From: CBDFKS01 sp965248905
GTDB lineage: Bacteria; Chloroflexota; Dehalococcoidia; Lucifugimonadales; JAGWBF01
Assembly: GCA_965248905.1 (NCBI GenBank)
Contig: CBDFKS010000007.1
Location: 1,054,001 to 1,118,000 of the forward strand
Length of the DNA: 64,000 bases
Reading direction: 5' to 3'
The position numbers and the translations under genes are program-made. Position 1 is the first letter of the stretch; the number at the start of each line of letters is the position of its first letter. A model generated the notes under the pieces. That model was not told the origin of the DNA. It ran no database searches and worked only from the letters and a program-made list of their open reading frames with translations. Positions 8,259-17,596 of this stretch are shown here, one piece after another.

Positions 8259-9791
8259 ATGAAGTACGACTACATTGTCATTGGCGCAGGGTCGGCGGGA
8301 TGTGTCCTGGCTGCGAGGCTGTCCGAAGACCCAGGTCGCTCGGTGCTTTTGCTGGAGGCCGGCCCAGATTATCCGGACTTTGAGCATTTGCCCGACGATC
8401 TGAAAAACGGTAACAACGCGGCGGCCTGGGCGGTGGACGCACCCCACAACTGGTCCTTCATCGGCATGGGTACCCAGGAGCAAGGGTCTACATTGCCGGT
8501 ACCCCGAGGCAAGGTCGTGGGCGGCTCCAGCGCCATCAACGGACAGGCATTCCTGCGGGGTACCCCTGAAGATTTCGACAACTGGGCCTCCTGGGGAAAC
8601 GACGAGTGGTCTTTTCTCAAGGTGTTGCCCTATTTCCGAAATATGGAAACCGACAGAGACATCCGGGATGACTTTCACGGCTCCGACGGCCCTATTCCCG
8701 TGCGCCGCCACAAACGGGAGACTTGGGTACCGCTCCAGGGGGCCTTCCACCACGCCTGTACGGCCTTGGGATTTCCCGATGACCAGGACATGAACCATCC
8801 GGAATCCACCGGCGTAGGACCCATGCCCATGAATAATGTAGACGGTGTACGTATGAGTATGGCTCTCAACTACATCGATCCCAGCCGCCACAAGCTTAAT
8901 CTGACCATCCGAGCCAACGTTCTGGCCAGACGTATCCTGTTTGATGGCAATAAGGCTATAGGTGTGGAAGTTGAGAGCGGCGGTGAAAGGTATGTGTTGG
9001 AAGGAGAGCAGATCATCTTGAGTGCCGGCGCCATCGCATCGCCTCAACTGCTCATGCTTTCCGGCGTGGGCCCGGCAAACCATTTACGCAGTTTGGGAAT
9101 TCAAGTCGTACAAGACCTGCCCGGAGTCGGCCAGAACTTGAGGGACCATCCCATGATCATGGCCAAGGCAAAGATGAAGGACAATGTTCCTGTGGATATT
9201 AACTGGCCCAGGACCCAGAACACCCTTCGATACACGGCTACCGGATCCAAGGACCGTAATGACATGCAGATTCTTCCATCTTCAATCTCCGCCGCCCAGG
9301 GCGGAGACCCAGGGGAGGACGAGGGCGTCCGTATTGCGGGCGTGATCTATCTAGCCGCCGGAGCCGGTGAGCTGAGGTTGGCCTCGGCTGACCCCCACAT
9401 CCAGCCCGACCTGGACTACGGGTTTCTTCAGGACCCGTGGGACAGGGAAAGGGCCCGCGAATCCATTCGCATCCTGGCTCAGCTAGTAGAGAACGAAGCT
9501 TACAAGGACCTCCTAGAGGGTTTAATCACCCCGACCGAGCAGGACCTTGAGTCTGACGAGTCCTTGGATGCCTGGATGATGCTACACGTGGGCACCTCCC
9601 AGCACATCTCGGGCACCTGCAAGATGGGTCCCGAATCGGATCCCATGGCGGTGGTCGACCAGTATTGCAAAGTACGAGGATTAGAAGGGCTGCGAGTGGT
9701 GGACGCATCGGTCATGCCAGACGTGGTCCGGGCAAATACTAACGCCACAACCATAATGATCGCCGAAAGGGTAGCCGATTGGCTGAAGTGA
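8259..9791 (+). CDS. GMC-family FAD-dependent oxidoreductase, paralogue 1
   Basis: Choline-dehydrogenase/alcohol-oxidase type flavoenzyme, 510 residues. FAD-binding DYIVIGAGSAGCVLAARLSE at the N-terminus, GMC signature GKVVGGSSAINGQ near residue 86, second signature GAIASPQLLMLSGVGP near residue 255, catalytic His in TSQHISGTCKMG, and C-terminal NTNATTIMIAERVADW. Substrate is likely an alcohol but cannot be fixed. First of three tandem paralogues; start ATG with AGAGGGAACC before it. The acceptor may be a quinone, oxygen or another carrier. Confidence 0.93.
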   Translation: MKYDYIVIGAGSAGCVLAARLSEDPGRSVLLLEAGPDYPDFEHLPDDLKNGNNAAAWAVDAPHNWSFIGMGTQEQGSTLPVPRGKVVGGSSAINGQAFLRGTPEDFDNWASWGNDEWSFLKVLPYFRNMETDRDIRDDFHGSDGPIPVRRHKRETWVPLQGAFHHACTALGFPDDQDMNHPESTGVGPMPMNNVDGVRMSMALNYIDPSRHKLNLTIRANVLARRILFDGNKAIGVEVESGGERYVLEGEQIILSAGAIASPQLLMLSGVGPANHLRSLGIQVVQDLPGVGQNLRDHPMIMAKAKMKDNVPVDINWPRTQNTLRYTATGSKDRNDMQILPSSISAAQGGDPGEDEGVRIAGVIYLAAGAGELRLASADPHIQPDLDYGFLQDPWDRERARESIRILAQLVENEAYKDLLEGLITPTEQDLESDESLDAWMMLHVGTSQHISGTCKMGPESDPMAVVDQYCKVRGLEGLRVVDASVMPDVVRANTNATTIMIAERVADWLK

Positions 9792-9815
9792 CATTAAAGG
9801 CTTGAGGAACTTACT

Positions 9816-11348
9816 ATGAAGTACGACTACATCATAATCGGAGCAGGGTCGGCAGGCTGTGTCCTGGCCACCCGACTTACGGAAGACCCGAAATGCTCGG
9901 TGCTGCTTCTGGAGGCAGGCCCCGACTACCCCGACTTTAACCTTCTTCCCGATGACCTGAAGCACGCCAGCAACGATGCCGCCGCCGAAACAACCGCTCC
10001 TCACAACTGGTCGTTTGTTGGCACGGCTACACCCCAGCAAGACCAACTCATGCCGGTGCCTCGGGGCAAGGTGGTGGGCGGTTCTAGCGCCATTAACGGA
10101 CAGGTGATGCTTCGAGGCGTGCCCGAAGACTACGACAGCTGGGCCTCGTGGGGCAATGACGAATGGTCCTATCTCAAGGTCCTCCCCTATTTCCGGAAAA
10201 TGGAAACGGATATGGATATCCACGACGACTTCCATGGCTCCGATGGGCCCGTTCCAGTCCGGCGCAACAAGAGAGCGGACTGGCCGCCGTTTCAGGAAGC
10301 CTTCTACCGTGCCTGCGTGGATGCGGGCTTCCCAGAGGACCCGGACATGAACAACCCGGAGACCTCAGGGGTATGTCCCTGTCCCATGAACAACCCCGAT
10401 GGTGTCCGCATGAGCACGGCCTTAACACATCTGGATTCCGCTCGACATCGCCTTAACCTGACCATACGGCCCAACGTGTTGGTCCATCGCATCATATTCG
10501 ACGGCAAGAAGGCCACTGGAGTCGAAGTGGAGAGCGGCGGTGAAATATACCCTCTCGAAAGCGATCAGGTCATCTTAAGTGCCGGAGCCGTGGCGTCGCC
10601 CCAGCTATTGATGCTGTCGGGAGTGGGCCCGGCAGACCATCTGCGAAGCCTTGGGATACCTGTGGTCCATGACTTGCCCGGCGTAGGGCAGAACTTGAGA
10701 GACCATCCCAACGTGCCGGTACAGATGGGTGTGCGGGATGATTATAGTTTAGACCCCAACTTCGTGAGGATGCAGGTCGCCCTCCGTTACACCGCCGAAG
10801 GGTCCAAGGATCGCAACGACATGCAGCTCCTGGCGAACTCTTTCTGGTCTCCAATGGGCCAGAACTCGCCCACGGACAGAGGCATCTTCATACGTGGCGT
10901 GCTGTTTTTAGCCGCTGGAGCCGGCGAGTTGAAGCTCACTTCACCTCACCCCCACGTACAACCCCAGTTGGACTATAGTTATCTAGTGGACCCCTGGGAC
11001 CGTCAGAGGCTGCGGGAGGCTGTGCGCCTGTGCACCAAGCTGCTGGAAAACGACGTATACAATCCGGTAATTACAGGTACCATCAACCTCACAAAAGAGG
11101 ACCTGGGCAGCGACGAAGCTCTGGACGCCTGGTTGCTGCGAAACGTAACTACCTCCCAGCACATATCCGGGACCTGTAAGATGGGACTCTCATCGGACTC
11201 TCTAGCGGTGGTGGACCAGTATTGCCGGGTATATGGGCTTGAGGCTTTGAGGGTGGTAGATGCATCGGTCATGCCCGACGTTATCAGGTCCAACACAAAC
11301 GCTACCACTATAATGATCGCCGAACGCGTGGCCGACTGGATCAAGTGA
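9816..11348 (+). CDS. GMC-family FAD-dependent oxidoreductase, paralogue 2
   Basis: Second tandem GMC enzyme, also 510 residues and clearly the closest relative of paralogue 1 along its whole length (same N-terminus MKYDY, GKVVGGSSAINGQ, SHPHVQPQLDY, TSQHISGTCKMG and NTNATTIMIAERVADW). It starts 24 bases after the previous stop with TTGAGGAA before the ATG, so the two are co-transcribed. Differences concentrate in the substrate-facing middle (about residues 300-350), which suggests duplication followed by divergence in specificity. Confidence 0.93.
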   Translation: MKYDYIIIGAGSAGCVLATRLTEDPKCSVLLLEAGPDYPDFNLLPDDLKHASNDAAAETTAPHNWSFVGTATPQQDQLMPVPRGKVVGGSSAINGQVMLRGVPEDYDSWASWGNDEWSYLKVLPYFRKMETDMDIHDDFHGSDGPVPVRRNKRADWPPFQEAFYRACVDAGFPEDPDMNNPETSGVCPCPMNNPDGVRMSTALTHLDSARHRLNLTIRPNVLVHRIIFDGKKATGVEVESGGEIYPLESDQVILSAGAVASPQLLMLSGVGPADHLRSLGIPVVHDLPGVGQNLRDHPNVPVQMGVRDDYSLDPNFVRMQVALRYTAEGSKDRNDMQLLANSFWSPMGQNSPTDRGIFIRGVLFLAAGAGELKLTSPHPHVQPQLDYSYLVDPWDRQRLREAVRLCTKLLENDVYNPVITGTINLTKEDLGSDEALDAWLLRNVTTSQHISGTCKMGLSSDSLAVVDQYCRVYGLEALRVVDASVMPDVIRSNTNATTIMIAERVADWIK

Positions 11349-11424
11349 CCTTTCCCTATCGTCATCTTGATAGGCAGTGCTGTTTCGGGTATTCTTGCCC
11401 ACAGACTCAATAGAGGATTCTACT

Positions 11425-11481
11425 TAACCGCCGCCTAAAGGCGGGGGCAAATATACCGCAGCCTGAAGGCTGCGGTATATG
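11425..11481. repeat. REP-like double palindrome
   Basis: Two hairpins in a row lie between GMC paralogues 2 and 3: CCGCCTAAAGGCGG near 11433-11446, then a 13-bp perfect stem ATATACCGCAGCC / GGCTGCGGTATAT (about 11452-11480) with a TGAA loop. The first hairpin recurs in a diverged form at about 17510. Confidence 0.6.
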
Positions 11482-11517
11482 AGTCATCCATCAAACAGTG
11501 AAAAACAAGGAGGGGTC

Positions 11518-13071
11518 GTGAAATATGACGTCATCGTAGTCGGGGCCGGGTCGGCAGGATGCGTACTGGCCGCGCGACTCAGCGAAGACTCCAACCGCAC
11601 GGTGTTACTCCTCGAGGCCGGCCACGACTACACGGAGTTCGAACATCTTCCGGAGGAGCTGAAGTATAGCTACACAGACGCCGCCTTTGCCCACGGCCTC
11701 CCCCACAACTGGTCATTTATGGGCACTCCTACCCCTCATCGAGGCAACACGATGTTCGTGCCCAGGGGCAAGGTGGTTGGGGGGTCTAGCCAGCACAACG
11801 GCCCCGGACCCCAGTTCATTCGTGGTATTCCGGAAGATTTCGACAACTGGGCCGCATGGGGTAATGACCAATGGTCTTTTGAAAAGGTCCTACCCTATTT
11901 CCGGAAGATGGAAACGGACATGGACATCCAGAACGAATTCCATGGATCCGACGGCCCGATTCGCGTCCACCGGCATAAAAGGGAGGACTGGATGCCCTTC
12001 CAACAGGCTTTCCATCAGGCCTGCATGGACGCAGGTTTCCCCGAACACCCAGACATGAACGACCCACAGAACCACGGGCTGAGCTCCAGGACCGAGAACA
12101 ACGTGAACGGTGTACGCCAGAGCACCTCCTTGACCTACATCAACCCTAACCGGCACCGGCTTAACCTGACCGTCAAAGGCGATGTCCTGGCTAGGCGAGT
12201 TCTCTTCAACGGGAAAAGGGCCACGGGTGTAGAGGTAGAGAGCGGCGGAGAGAAGTTCGTCGTCGAGGGAGAAGAGATAATCGTCTGCGCAGGGGCAGTT
12301 CAGTCTCCCCAGCTACTGATGCTATCCGGCGTCGGCCCCGAACAGCACCTTCGGAGTCTTAGTATCCCGATGGTCCACAACCTGCCAGGAGTTGGCCAAA
12401 ACATGAGGGACCATCCGGGTACCCCGATACGATTTCGCGTCAAAGAAGGTTTTCCCCAAGACCCCGATGCAGTAAGGCTTCAGCTTTGCCTCCGGATTAC
12501 CGCAGAGGGCTCCGACACTCGCGAAGACCTGATGATCCAACCAGCCAATTACGCCTCAACCGTCTATATGGGGGGCGACCCGAGGGAATCGCAGGGAGTC
12601 CTCCTTGGCTCCAGCCTCGAACTGGCCATGGGATCCGGCCAACTGACCCTCACCTCAGCCGACCCTCACGTGCAACCCCAGATGGATTACCATTATCTGG
12701 AAAACCCCTGGGACCGCCAGCGCCTTCGCTACTCTACCCGCCTGGCCATGAGACTGCTGGAGAATGGTGCGTTCAAGGATATCCTAGCTGGGCGCCTGAC
12801 ACCGACAGATCAGGACATTTCCTCCGACGACTCGTTGGACGCCTGGTTGTTGGATAACGCCAGGACCGCTTTTCACGTGTCGGCCACTTGCAAAATGGGG
12901 CCTTCGTCGGATTCGTTGGCGGTAGTGGACCAGTATTGCCGGGTGCACGGGCTGGAGAACTTGCGAGTAGTAGACGCATCGATAATGCCCGACTGCATTC
13001 GCGCCAACACCAACGCTACTACAATCATGATTGGAGAGCGTGCCGCCGACCTGATCAAAGAACAGCTTTGA
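11518..13071 (+). CDS. GMC-family FAD-dependent oxidoreductase, paralogue 3
   Basis: Third tandem GMC enzyme, 517 residues from GTG 11518, which sits behind a near-perfect AAGGAGGGGTC and aligns with MKYDY of its neighbours. An in-frame ATG at 11479 lies in the upstream palindrome and is not needed. FAD motif VIVVGAGSAGCVLAARLSE is intact. The GMC signature reads GKVVGGSSQHNGPG, with QHN where the paralogues have AIN, and the C-terminal segment reads ARTAFHVSATCKMG, keeping the catalytic His but changing its surroundings. These changes imply a different substrate. It is separated from the first pair by a hairpin-rich 170-base gap. Confidence 0.92.
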   Translation: MKYDVIVVGAGSAGCVLAARLSEDSNRTVLLLEAGHDYTEFEHLPEELKYSYTDAAFAHGLPHNWSFMGTPTPHRGNTMFVPRGKVVGGSSQHNGPGPQFIRGIPEDFDNWAAWGNDQWSFEKVLPYFRKMETDMDIQNEFHGSDGPIRVHRHKREDWMPFQQAFHQACMDAGFPEHPDMNDPQNHGLSSRTENNVNGVRQSTSLTYINPNRHRLNLTVKGDVLARRVLFNGKRATGVEVESGGEKFVVEGEEIIVCAGAVQSPQLLMLSGVGPEQHLRSLSIPMVHNLPGVGQNMRDHPGTPIRFRVKEGFPQDPDAVRLQLCLRITAEGSDTREDLMIQPANYASTVYMGGDPRESQGVLLGSSLELAMGSGQLTLTSADPHVQPQMDYHYLENPWDRQRLRYSTRLAMRLLENGAFKDILAGRLTPTDQDISSDDSLDAWLLDNARTAFHVSATCKMGPSSDSLAVVDQYCRVHGLENLRVVDASIMPDCIRANTNATTIMIGERAADLIKEQL

Positions 13072-13138
13072 TATAGGGACGTCTCTGAGCGAAATCAGCG
13101 CACCGTTTTTAGGGCAACGAAAAACAGGAGGTCAACAG

Positions 13139-13852
13139 ATGCCTACTTCATGGGAGAGCGTTCAGGTAGACAACCACGAAATGAAGATGTACGTAAGCCA
13201 ACCCAGCGGTGCTGGTCCTTTTCCCGGAGTCGTGGTCATTCATCACGGCTCAGGGATCGATGAGTTTACTCGGACCATGAGCGACAAGCTAGCGGCGGAT
13301 GGTTACGCCGCTGTAGCCCCGGACCTGTTCCACCGGCTGGCGCCCGACAGTCCTCTGAGATCAGCTCATCCCAGAGAGCGCCTGAATGATCCGGAAGTGG
13401 AGATGGACGTTAATGCGACCGCCGAGTTTATGAAAGGGCGACCGGACATCGGTAGTGGCAAGCTGGGCATAATCGGATTCTGCATGGGCGGACGGATAGT
13501 TTGGCTGATGGCCGCGGCGAACAGTATATTCAAAGCGTCGGTACCCTACTACGGGGGCAACATCATGGAGCCCTGGGGAAAGGGTATCACTCGGACCCCA
13601 TTCGACCGGGCCAACGAGATCAGCGGAGCTACATTGTTCCACTTCGGGGAGGACGATGAGAACCCGTCCCAGGCGGATATGACCAAGCTTGACGGCGAGC
13701 TGACCAGGCTAGGCAAAAACCACGACTTCTACACTTACTCTGGAGCCGGTCACTCCTTTATGGACCACACCAATCCGAGTGACCACCGGCCCGCCGTCGT
13801 GGAGGAATCCTGGCCCAGGACAGTGGCCTTCTTCGCCAAGCACCTGAAATAG
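13139..13852 (+). CDS. Dienelactone hydrolase family protein
   Basis: A 237-residue alpha/beta hydrolase. The nucleophile elbow is GFCMGG with Cys, as in dienelactone hydrolases; the acid is likely in FGEDDENPS and the His in GAGHSFMD. It starts at ATG 13139 behind AGGAGGTCAAC, 68 bases after GMC paralogue 3, and probably belongs to the same catabolic unit, hydrolysing a lactone or ester made by one of the oxidoreductases. That link is inferred from position only. Confidence 0.88.
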   Translation: MPTSWESVQVDNHEMKMYVSQPSGAGPFPGVVVIHHGSGIDEFTRTMSDKLAADGYAAVAPDLFHRLAPDSPLRSAHPRERLNDPEVEMDVNATAEFMKGRPDIGSGKLGIIGFCMGGRIVWLMAAANSIFKASVPYYGGNIMEPWGKGITRTPFDRANEISGATLFHFGEDDENPSQADMTKLDGELTRLGKNHDFYTYSGAGHSFMDHTNPSDHRPAVVEESWPRTVAFFAKHLK

Positions 13853-13866
13853 CGGACGAGGTGATC

Positions 13867-14289
13867 TTACCCCGAGGTGCCCACCCAGCCGGTCTGGGAG
13901 ATGTCGATAATTACCCCATCAGGCCCTCCGTATTTGACCTCCACGTTGGCATGATGAGAACCCCCCATCCCAACTCCTAGTGCTTGGTTAATCTCGTCCC
14001 GGGGTTTCGAGTCAATCGCTGCCAGCTTTTCGGCGGTATCGTCCAGGTCATCTACCTCGAAGCCGATGTGGTGGAGGCCGCTGTATCCCTGGCCGTATTC
14101 GGGGCCCGACACCTGGTCGTTCTTGAAATTGAGTATCGCCATGTTTATGTTGCCGTCGCTCAGGTAATAGCCTGAGGCGTTGGGGCTGTCCAGCTTGGCT
14201 ATCTGCTTCAGCCCGAAAACCTCGACGTAGAATTTCGCCGCTTTGTCGGCATCCTGAGTCGCGATGGCAATGTGCTTGATCTTAGCCAT
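13867..14289 (-). CDS. VOC-superfamily protein (glyoxalase/dioxygenase fold)
   Basis: A 140-residue single-chain VOC protein with two beta-alpha-beta-beta-beta units: KIKHIAIATQDADKAAKFYVEVFGL and GYSGLHHIGFEVDDLDDTAEKL. His 6, His in HHIGF and an acidic residue near the C-terminus are the likely metal ligands. The substrate is unknown. Start ATG 14289 has AGGAGGAAGAA before it. It is convergent with the dienelactone hydrolase gene 14 bases away. Confidence 0.85.
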   Translation of the reverse strand: MAKIKHIAIATQDADKAAKFYVEVFGLKQIAKLDSPNASGYYLSDGNINMAILNFKNDQVSGPEYGQGYSGLHHIGFEVDDLDDTAEKLAAIDSKPRDEINQALGVGMGGSHHANVEVKYGGPDGVIIDISQTGWVGTSG

Positions 14290-14379
14290 TTCTTCCTCCT
14301 GTTCTTTGGTACAGCCTTAACGATACCACGAACCGATTTACTGCGCCATGAGTAGCGTACCTGGGCCGTCCATCAACCC

Positions 14380-14505
14380 AGTGCTTAGTCAAATCAGATT
14401 TGATGCATGTCATTCTGAGCCGAAGGCGAAGAATCTGGCGGGGATGGGGGTCCCACGACCTTCCAGATTCTTCGGTCGCTTCGCTCCTTCAGAATGACCC
14501 TCGGC
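14380..14505. repeat. Chimeric repeat: IS630-type MITE end joined to a GTCATTCTGA inverted repeat
   Basis: The left part (AGTGCTTAGTCAA followed by AGATTTGATGCA) matches the left end of the 150-bp elements seen elsewhere in the window. It then runs into an imperfect inverted repeat beginning GTCATTCTGAGCCGAAG (14408) and ending CGCTCCTTCAGAATGAC (14503), with AAGAATCTGG and CCAGATTCTT as internal arms. The rest of the MITE is absent. Confidence 0.65.
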
Positions 14506-14511
14506 CACTGT

Positions 14512-15396
14512 TCACGCGGGCGGCGGCAGCAACTTCAGGATCTCCCGGGCCTCGGAAGGTGTGGCAGGCTCTCGTCCTTGGAGGCGCGCCATCGTAACCG
14601 CCCAGTCCACGAACTCTGCGTTGGAGCGAGGCTGGGGATTATTGGGTAAGCTAGGGCTGTCCTCGAACCCAACTCGCACATGGGCTCCCGTGGTTATTGC
14701 CAGAGCAACTATGGTAAAGGTCTCCATTTCGCCGCCATGGGCGATCCAAGTAGCATCTGGGTAGCGCTCTTTAATGGTGTCGGTCAGGTAGAAGTAGCTC
14801 CGAGGGGTGCCGGGAATCGCTTGCCTACCATCGCCCCATCTGCTAATAGGTTCGACCAGAAAGTAATGGGACTGGCGTATTATCCCCTCCTGCATGAGGT
14901 GGAAAGCGTTGCTCAGCATACCCACGTCCTGGGAAGCCGGCTCGGGCAAGGTGCCTCTGCTGTAACAGACATCCAGGATTGCTCGGATATCCTCATAGCT
15001 GTCTGGAAAGATGACGGTATGTCGTTCGCCACTCACCTTATCCTTAACCCAACTCACGTTCTGCCCCAGGTTTAGCGAGATCATCTCTACGGGATTGGGG
15101 ACTTCACGCAGATACCGAGTGACTGTCTCAACGGGCTCGTTCGACGTACGAAAGGTGCTGTAGTTCAACACGAGGTCACACCTCGAGCGGATCAGGGCAT
15201 CGGCCTGGGTATACCAGGCAGGATCGTAGCTGATGCCGCCATCGGGCGCGCGAGCGTGGAGGTGAACAATGGATGCACCGGCATTGAAGCACCGGACCGC
15301 CTCGTCGGCTATCTCTTGGGGTGTTATGGGAATGTTGGGGTTCTCTTCTCTACTGCGCAGGCCGCACAGGCACGCTTTGACAATGATCTTATCCAT
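14512..15396 (-). CDS. BKACE-family beta-keto acid cleavage enzyme (DUF849)
   Basis: Zinc enzyme family that condenses a beta-keto acid with acetyl-CoA and splits it, as in lysine fermentation (Kce). The 294-residue protein begins MDKIIVKACLCGLRSR with the family segment ASIVHLHARAPDGG (zinc His pair) near residue 48, and has MISLNLGQNVSW, SNAFHLMQEG and WIAHGGEMETF downstream. ATG 15396 is behind AAAGGAG; the longer frame from 15432 adds nothing conserved. The natural substrate of this member is not predictable from sequence alone. Confidence 0.88.
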   Translation of the reverse strand: MDKIIVKACLCGLRSREENPNIPITPQEIADEAVRCFNAGASIVHLHARAPDGGISYDPAWYTQADALIRSRCDLVLNYSTFRTSNEPVETVTRYLREVPNPVEMISLNLGQNVSWVKDKVSGERHTVIFPDSYEDIRAILDVCYSRGTLPEPASQDVGMLSNAFHLMQEGIIRQSHYFLVEPISRWGDGRQAIPGTPRSYFYLTDTIKERYPDATWIAHGGEMETFTIVALAITTGAHVRVGFEDSPSLPNNPQPRSNAEFVDWAVTMARLQGREPATPSEAREILKLLPPPA

Positions 15397-15597
15397 CGGA
15401 CTCCTTTCACTTATCCAGAGGTAATGTTTCAAAGGGCCAGATCAACTCCGAAATAGTATACTGTTGAATCGATCTTGTAGGAACTGGGAAATAGGAACCT
15501 GACTTCCATCGGGCATGAGTCTACATGTACAATTCGTGGCAGCCAGCCTTAGACTCCGTATCCACCAATGCATCAATAAATGAATCAGGAGGCAAGC

Positions 15598-15960
15598 ATG
15601 GCCACGTCGAAAGTTATCCCGCACGACAGCGTCATCTCCGGCGAGGGCACTCCGGGAGTCACCGTTTCTAGAATAGTGACCAAGGAAGCCGGAGCAACCA
15701 AACTCTCCACAGGTATAACCTCCTTCGCCCCCGGCAAATCCAACACCACCCACTTCCATAATGCCGAGGAGTCGGTGATAGTTATCGAGGGAGAGGGCGT
15801 CATGTTGTTGCAGGGCGAAGAGCACCACCTTAAACGCCACGACGCCGTGTTCGTCACTCCCGGCACCCACCACAGGTTTACCAACACCGGGAATGGCCCC
15901 TTCACGATCTGCTGGGCTTACTCAAGGGTCGACGTTTCACGTACCCTGGTGGATGAGTAA
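15598..15960 (+). CDS. Cupin-domain protein
   Basis: A 120-residue single cupin. Motif 1 appears as THFHNAEESVIVIEGEG and motif 2 as VTPGTHHRFTNTG; His residues in both can bind a metal. ATG 15598 follows AGGAGGCAAGC, so it is preferred over ATG 15580. The stop codon TAA is directly followed by the ATG of the flavin oxidase gene, so both proteins are made from one mRNA and may act on related compounds. The ligand is unknown. Confidence 0.88.
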   Translation: MATSKVIPHDSVISGEGTPGVTVSRIVTKEAGATKLSTGITSFAPGKSNTTHFHNAEESVIVIEGEGVMLLQGEEHHLKRHDAVFVTPGTHHRFTNTGNGPFTICWAYSRVDVSRTLVDE

Positions 15961-17106
15961 ATGGGACTGCAAGCGCCCCACTACGATGCCATCGTTTTGG
16001 GTGTGGGTGGCATGGGTAGCGCAACCCTCTACCATCTGGCCCAGCGTGGCTTGCGTGCCCTTGGCATCGAGCGATATGACATCCCCAACGAAATGGGCTC
16101 ATCCCACGGCATAACCCGAATAATCCGGCTGGCTTACTACGAGCATCCTTCATACGTGCCGCTGCTCAAGAGAGCTTACGAGTTATGGAGAAACTTGCAG
16201 GACATGTTCGGGGAACAACTATTGTTCGCCACCGGCTCGCTAGACATAGGGCGCCAGGGCAGCCAGGTGTTCGATGGCTCACGGTCATCATGCGAGCTTC
16301 ATAACCTTCCCCACGAAATCCTGAGCGGCGAGCAGGTCAACGAACGGTTCCCGGGCTATCATCTGCCCGATGACCTGATGGCCTTATATCAGCCCGACGG
16401 AGGCTTTCTGTTGCCGGAACGATGTATTGTGGCCCACGTTACCGCCGCGGTCCAGATGGGAGCGGAGATCCACGGTCGAGAAGAGGTGCTTGAGTGGAAT
16501 CCGAAAGACTCTGGTATCGAGGTGACTACGGACAGGGGCAGATACCTCACCGATAAACTGGTTGTATGCGCAGGGGCATGGACGGGGAAGCTTGTAGCGG
16601 AGCTTTCCGGCCTCCTGGCCGCGGAAAGGCAGGTGTTGGGTTGGTTTCAGCCACTGCAGGCCAGTTCATTCAGCCTTGACAATTTCCCTGTGTTCAACAT
16701 GCTGGTAGACGAGGGTAAGTTTTATGGCTTCCCTGCCTATGGCATTCCAGGATTCAAGGTGGGCCGCTTTCACCATCTATATCAGAAGGTAGACCCGGAT
16801 ACTATGGATAGGGATGTTCAGACGGAGGATGAGGAGGTCTTGCGCGCTTTCACCGACCGTTATTTCCCGGATGCGTCCGGGCCCGCCATGTCCCTCAAGA
16901 CCTGCATCTTTACGAATACGCCCGATGAGCATTTCATTCTGGACCTGCACCCTCAGTTCCCCCAGGTATCCATAGCGGCGGGCTTCTCAGGTCACGGGTT
17001 CAAGTTCTGCAGCGTCGTAGGAGAGATCATGGCCCAGCTTGTGTGTGAGGGTAAAAGCCGCCACGAATTGGATTTCCTGAGCCTGGGACGGCTTCAGAAT
17101 CCATAG
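15961..17106 (+). CDS. Monomeric sarcosine oxidase / N-methyl amino acid oxidase-like flavoenzyme
   Basis: FAD-dependent amine oxidase of the DAO fold, 381 residues. The dinucleotide motif YDAIVLGVGGMGSATLYHLAQRG is N-terminal, GSSHGITRIIRLAYYEH follows, and Cys315 in KTCIFTNTPDEHF sits exactly where monomeric sarcosine oxidase attaches FAD covalently. SGHGFKF is near the C-terminus. It likely oxidises an N-methylated amino acid or secondary amine. Start is immediately after the cupin stop. Confidence 0.9.
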   Translation: MGLQAPHYDAIVLGVGGMGSATLYHLAQRGLRALGIERYDIPNEMGSSHGITRIIRLAYYEHPSYVPLLKRAYELWRNLQDMFGEQLLFATGSLDIGRQGSQVFDGSRSSCELHNLPHEILSGEQVNERFPGYHLPDDLMALYQPDGGFLLPERCIVAHVTAAVQMGAEIHGREEVLEWNPKDSGIEVTTDRGRYLTDKLVVCAGAWTGKLVAELSGLLAAERQVLGWFQPLQASSFSLDNFPVFNMLVDEGKFYGFPAYGIPGFKVGRFHHLYQKVDPDTMDRDVQTEDEEVLRAFTDRYFPDASGPAMSLKTCIFTNTPDEHFILDLHPQFPQVSIAAGFSGHGFKFCSVVGEIMAQLVCEGKSRHELDFLSLGRLQNP

Positions 17107-17125
17107 ATAGAACGGTGTAGCTAAG

Positions 17126-17452
17126 CTACCTCTCGTCAAAGGCCTCTTTGGCGATTAGGGCGGCGGTGGACGCCGAAGGCCACCCGGCGTAGAAGGCAAT
17201 GTGGGTAATGATCTCGCCGATCTCCTCCTTCGTCACCCCATTGTCCAGAGCCCTTTGGATATGGCCCGGCAGCTGCTTGGTCCGGTAGTCTGCGGCCAGC
17301 ACCGCTACGGTAATGAGGCTGCGGTCCCGTTTGGAGAGACCGGGACGTTCCCAGACGTCCCCAAAAAGCACATTGGTGCTTAGCTCAGCCAGATGAGGTG
17401 CCACCTCATTAATCGCCTTCACGACTTTCGCCTGTTGTTCTTGAATAGTCAC
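17126..17452 (-). CDS. Carboxymuconolactone decarboxylase-family protein
   Basis: A 108-residue helical protein of the CMD/AhpD-like family: WERPGLSKRDRSLITVAVLAA, GHIQRALDNGVTKEEIGEIITHIAFYAGWPSA. The AhpD CxxC is absent, so a decarboxylase-like or structural role is more likely than peroxidase partner. ATG 17452 has AAGGAGGCGACG upstream. Convergent with the flavin oxidase gene, 20 bases from its end. Confidence 0.88.
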   Translation of the reverse strand: MTIQEQQAKVVKAINEVAPHLAELSTNVLFGDVWERPGLSKRDRSLITVAVLAADYRTKQLPGHIQRALDNGVTKEEIGEIITHIAFYAGWPSASTAALIAKEAFDER

Positions 17453-17507
17453 GTCGCCTCCTTATGCTCTCTTATCGTCGAGATCAATATCCGGAAGAGA
17501 TATCACA

Positions 17508-17533
17508 GCCCCCGCCTAAAGACGGGGGCATGT
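17508..17533. repeat. REP-like palindrome
   Basis: CCCCCGCCTAAAGACGGGGGCA forms a compact hairpin and matches the first hairpin at about 11433. It lies between two minus-strand genes. Confidence 0.5.
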
Positions 17534-17596
17534 ATGACGCACCTTTTTGCTTCGGTACATGGATGTTCTCTTGATACTTCCAGAATTCGCACGCTC

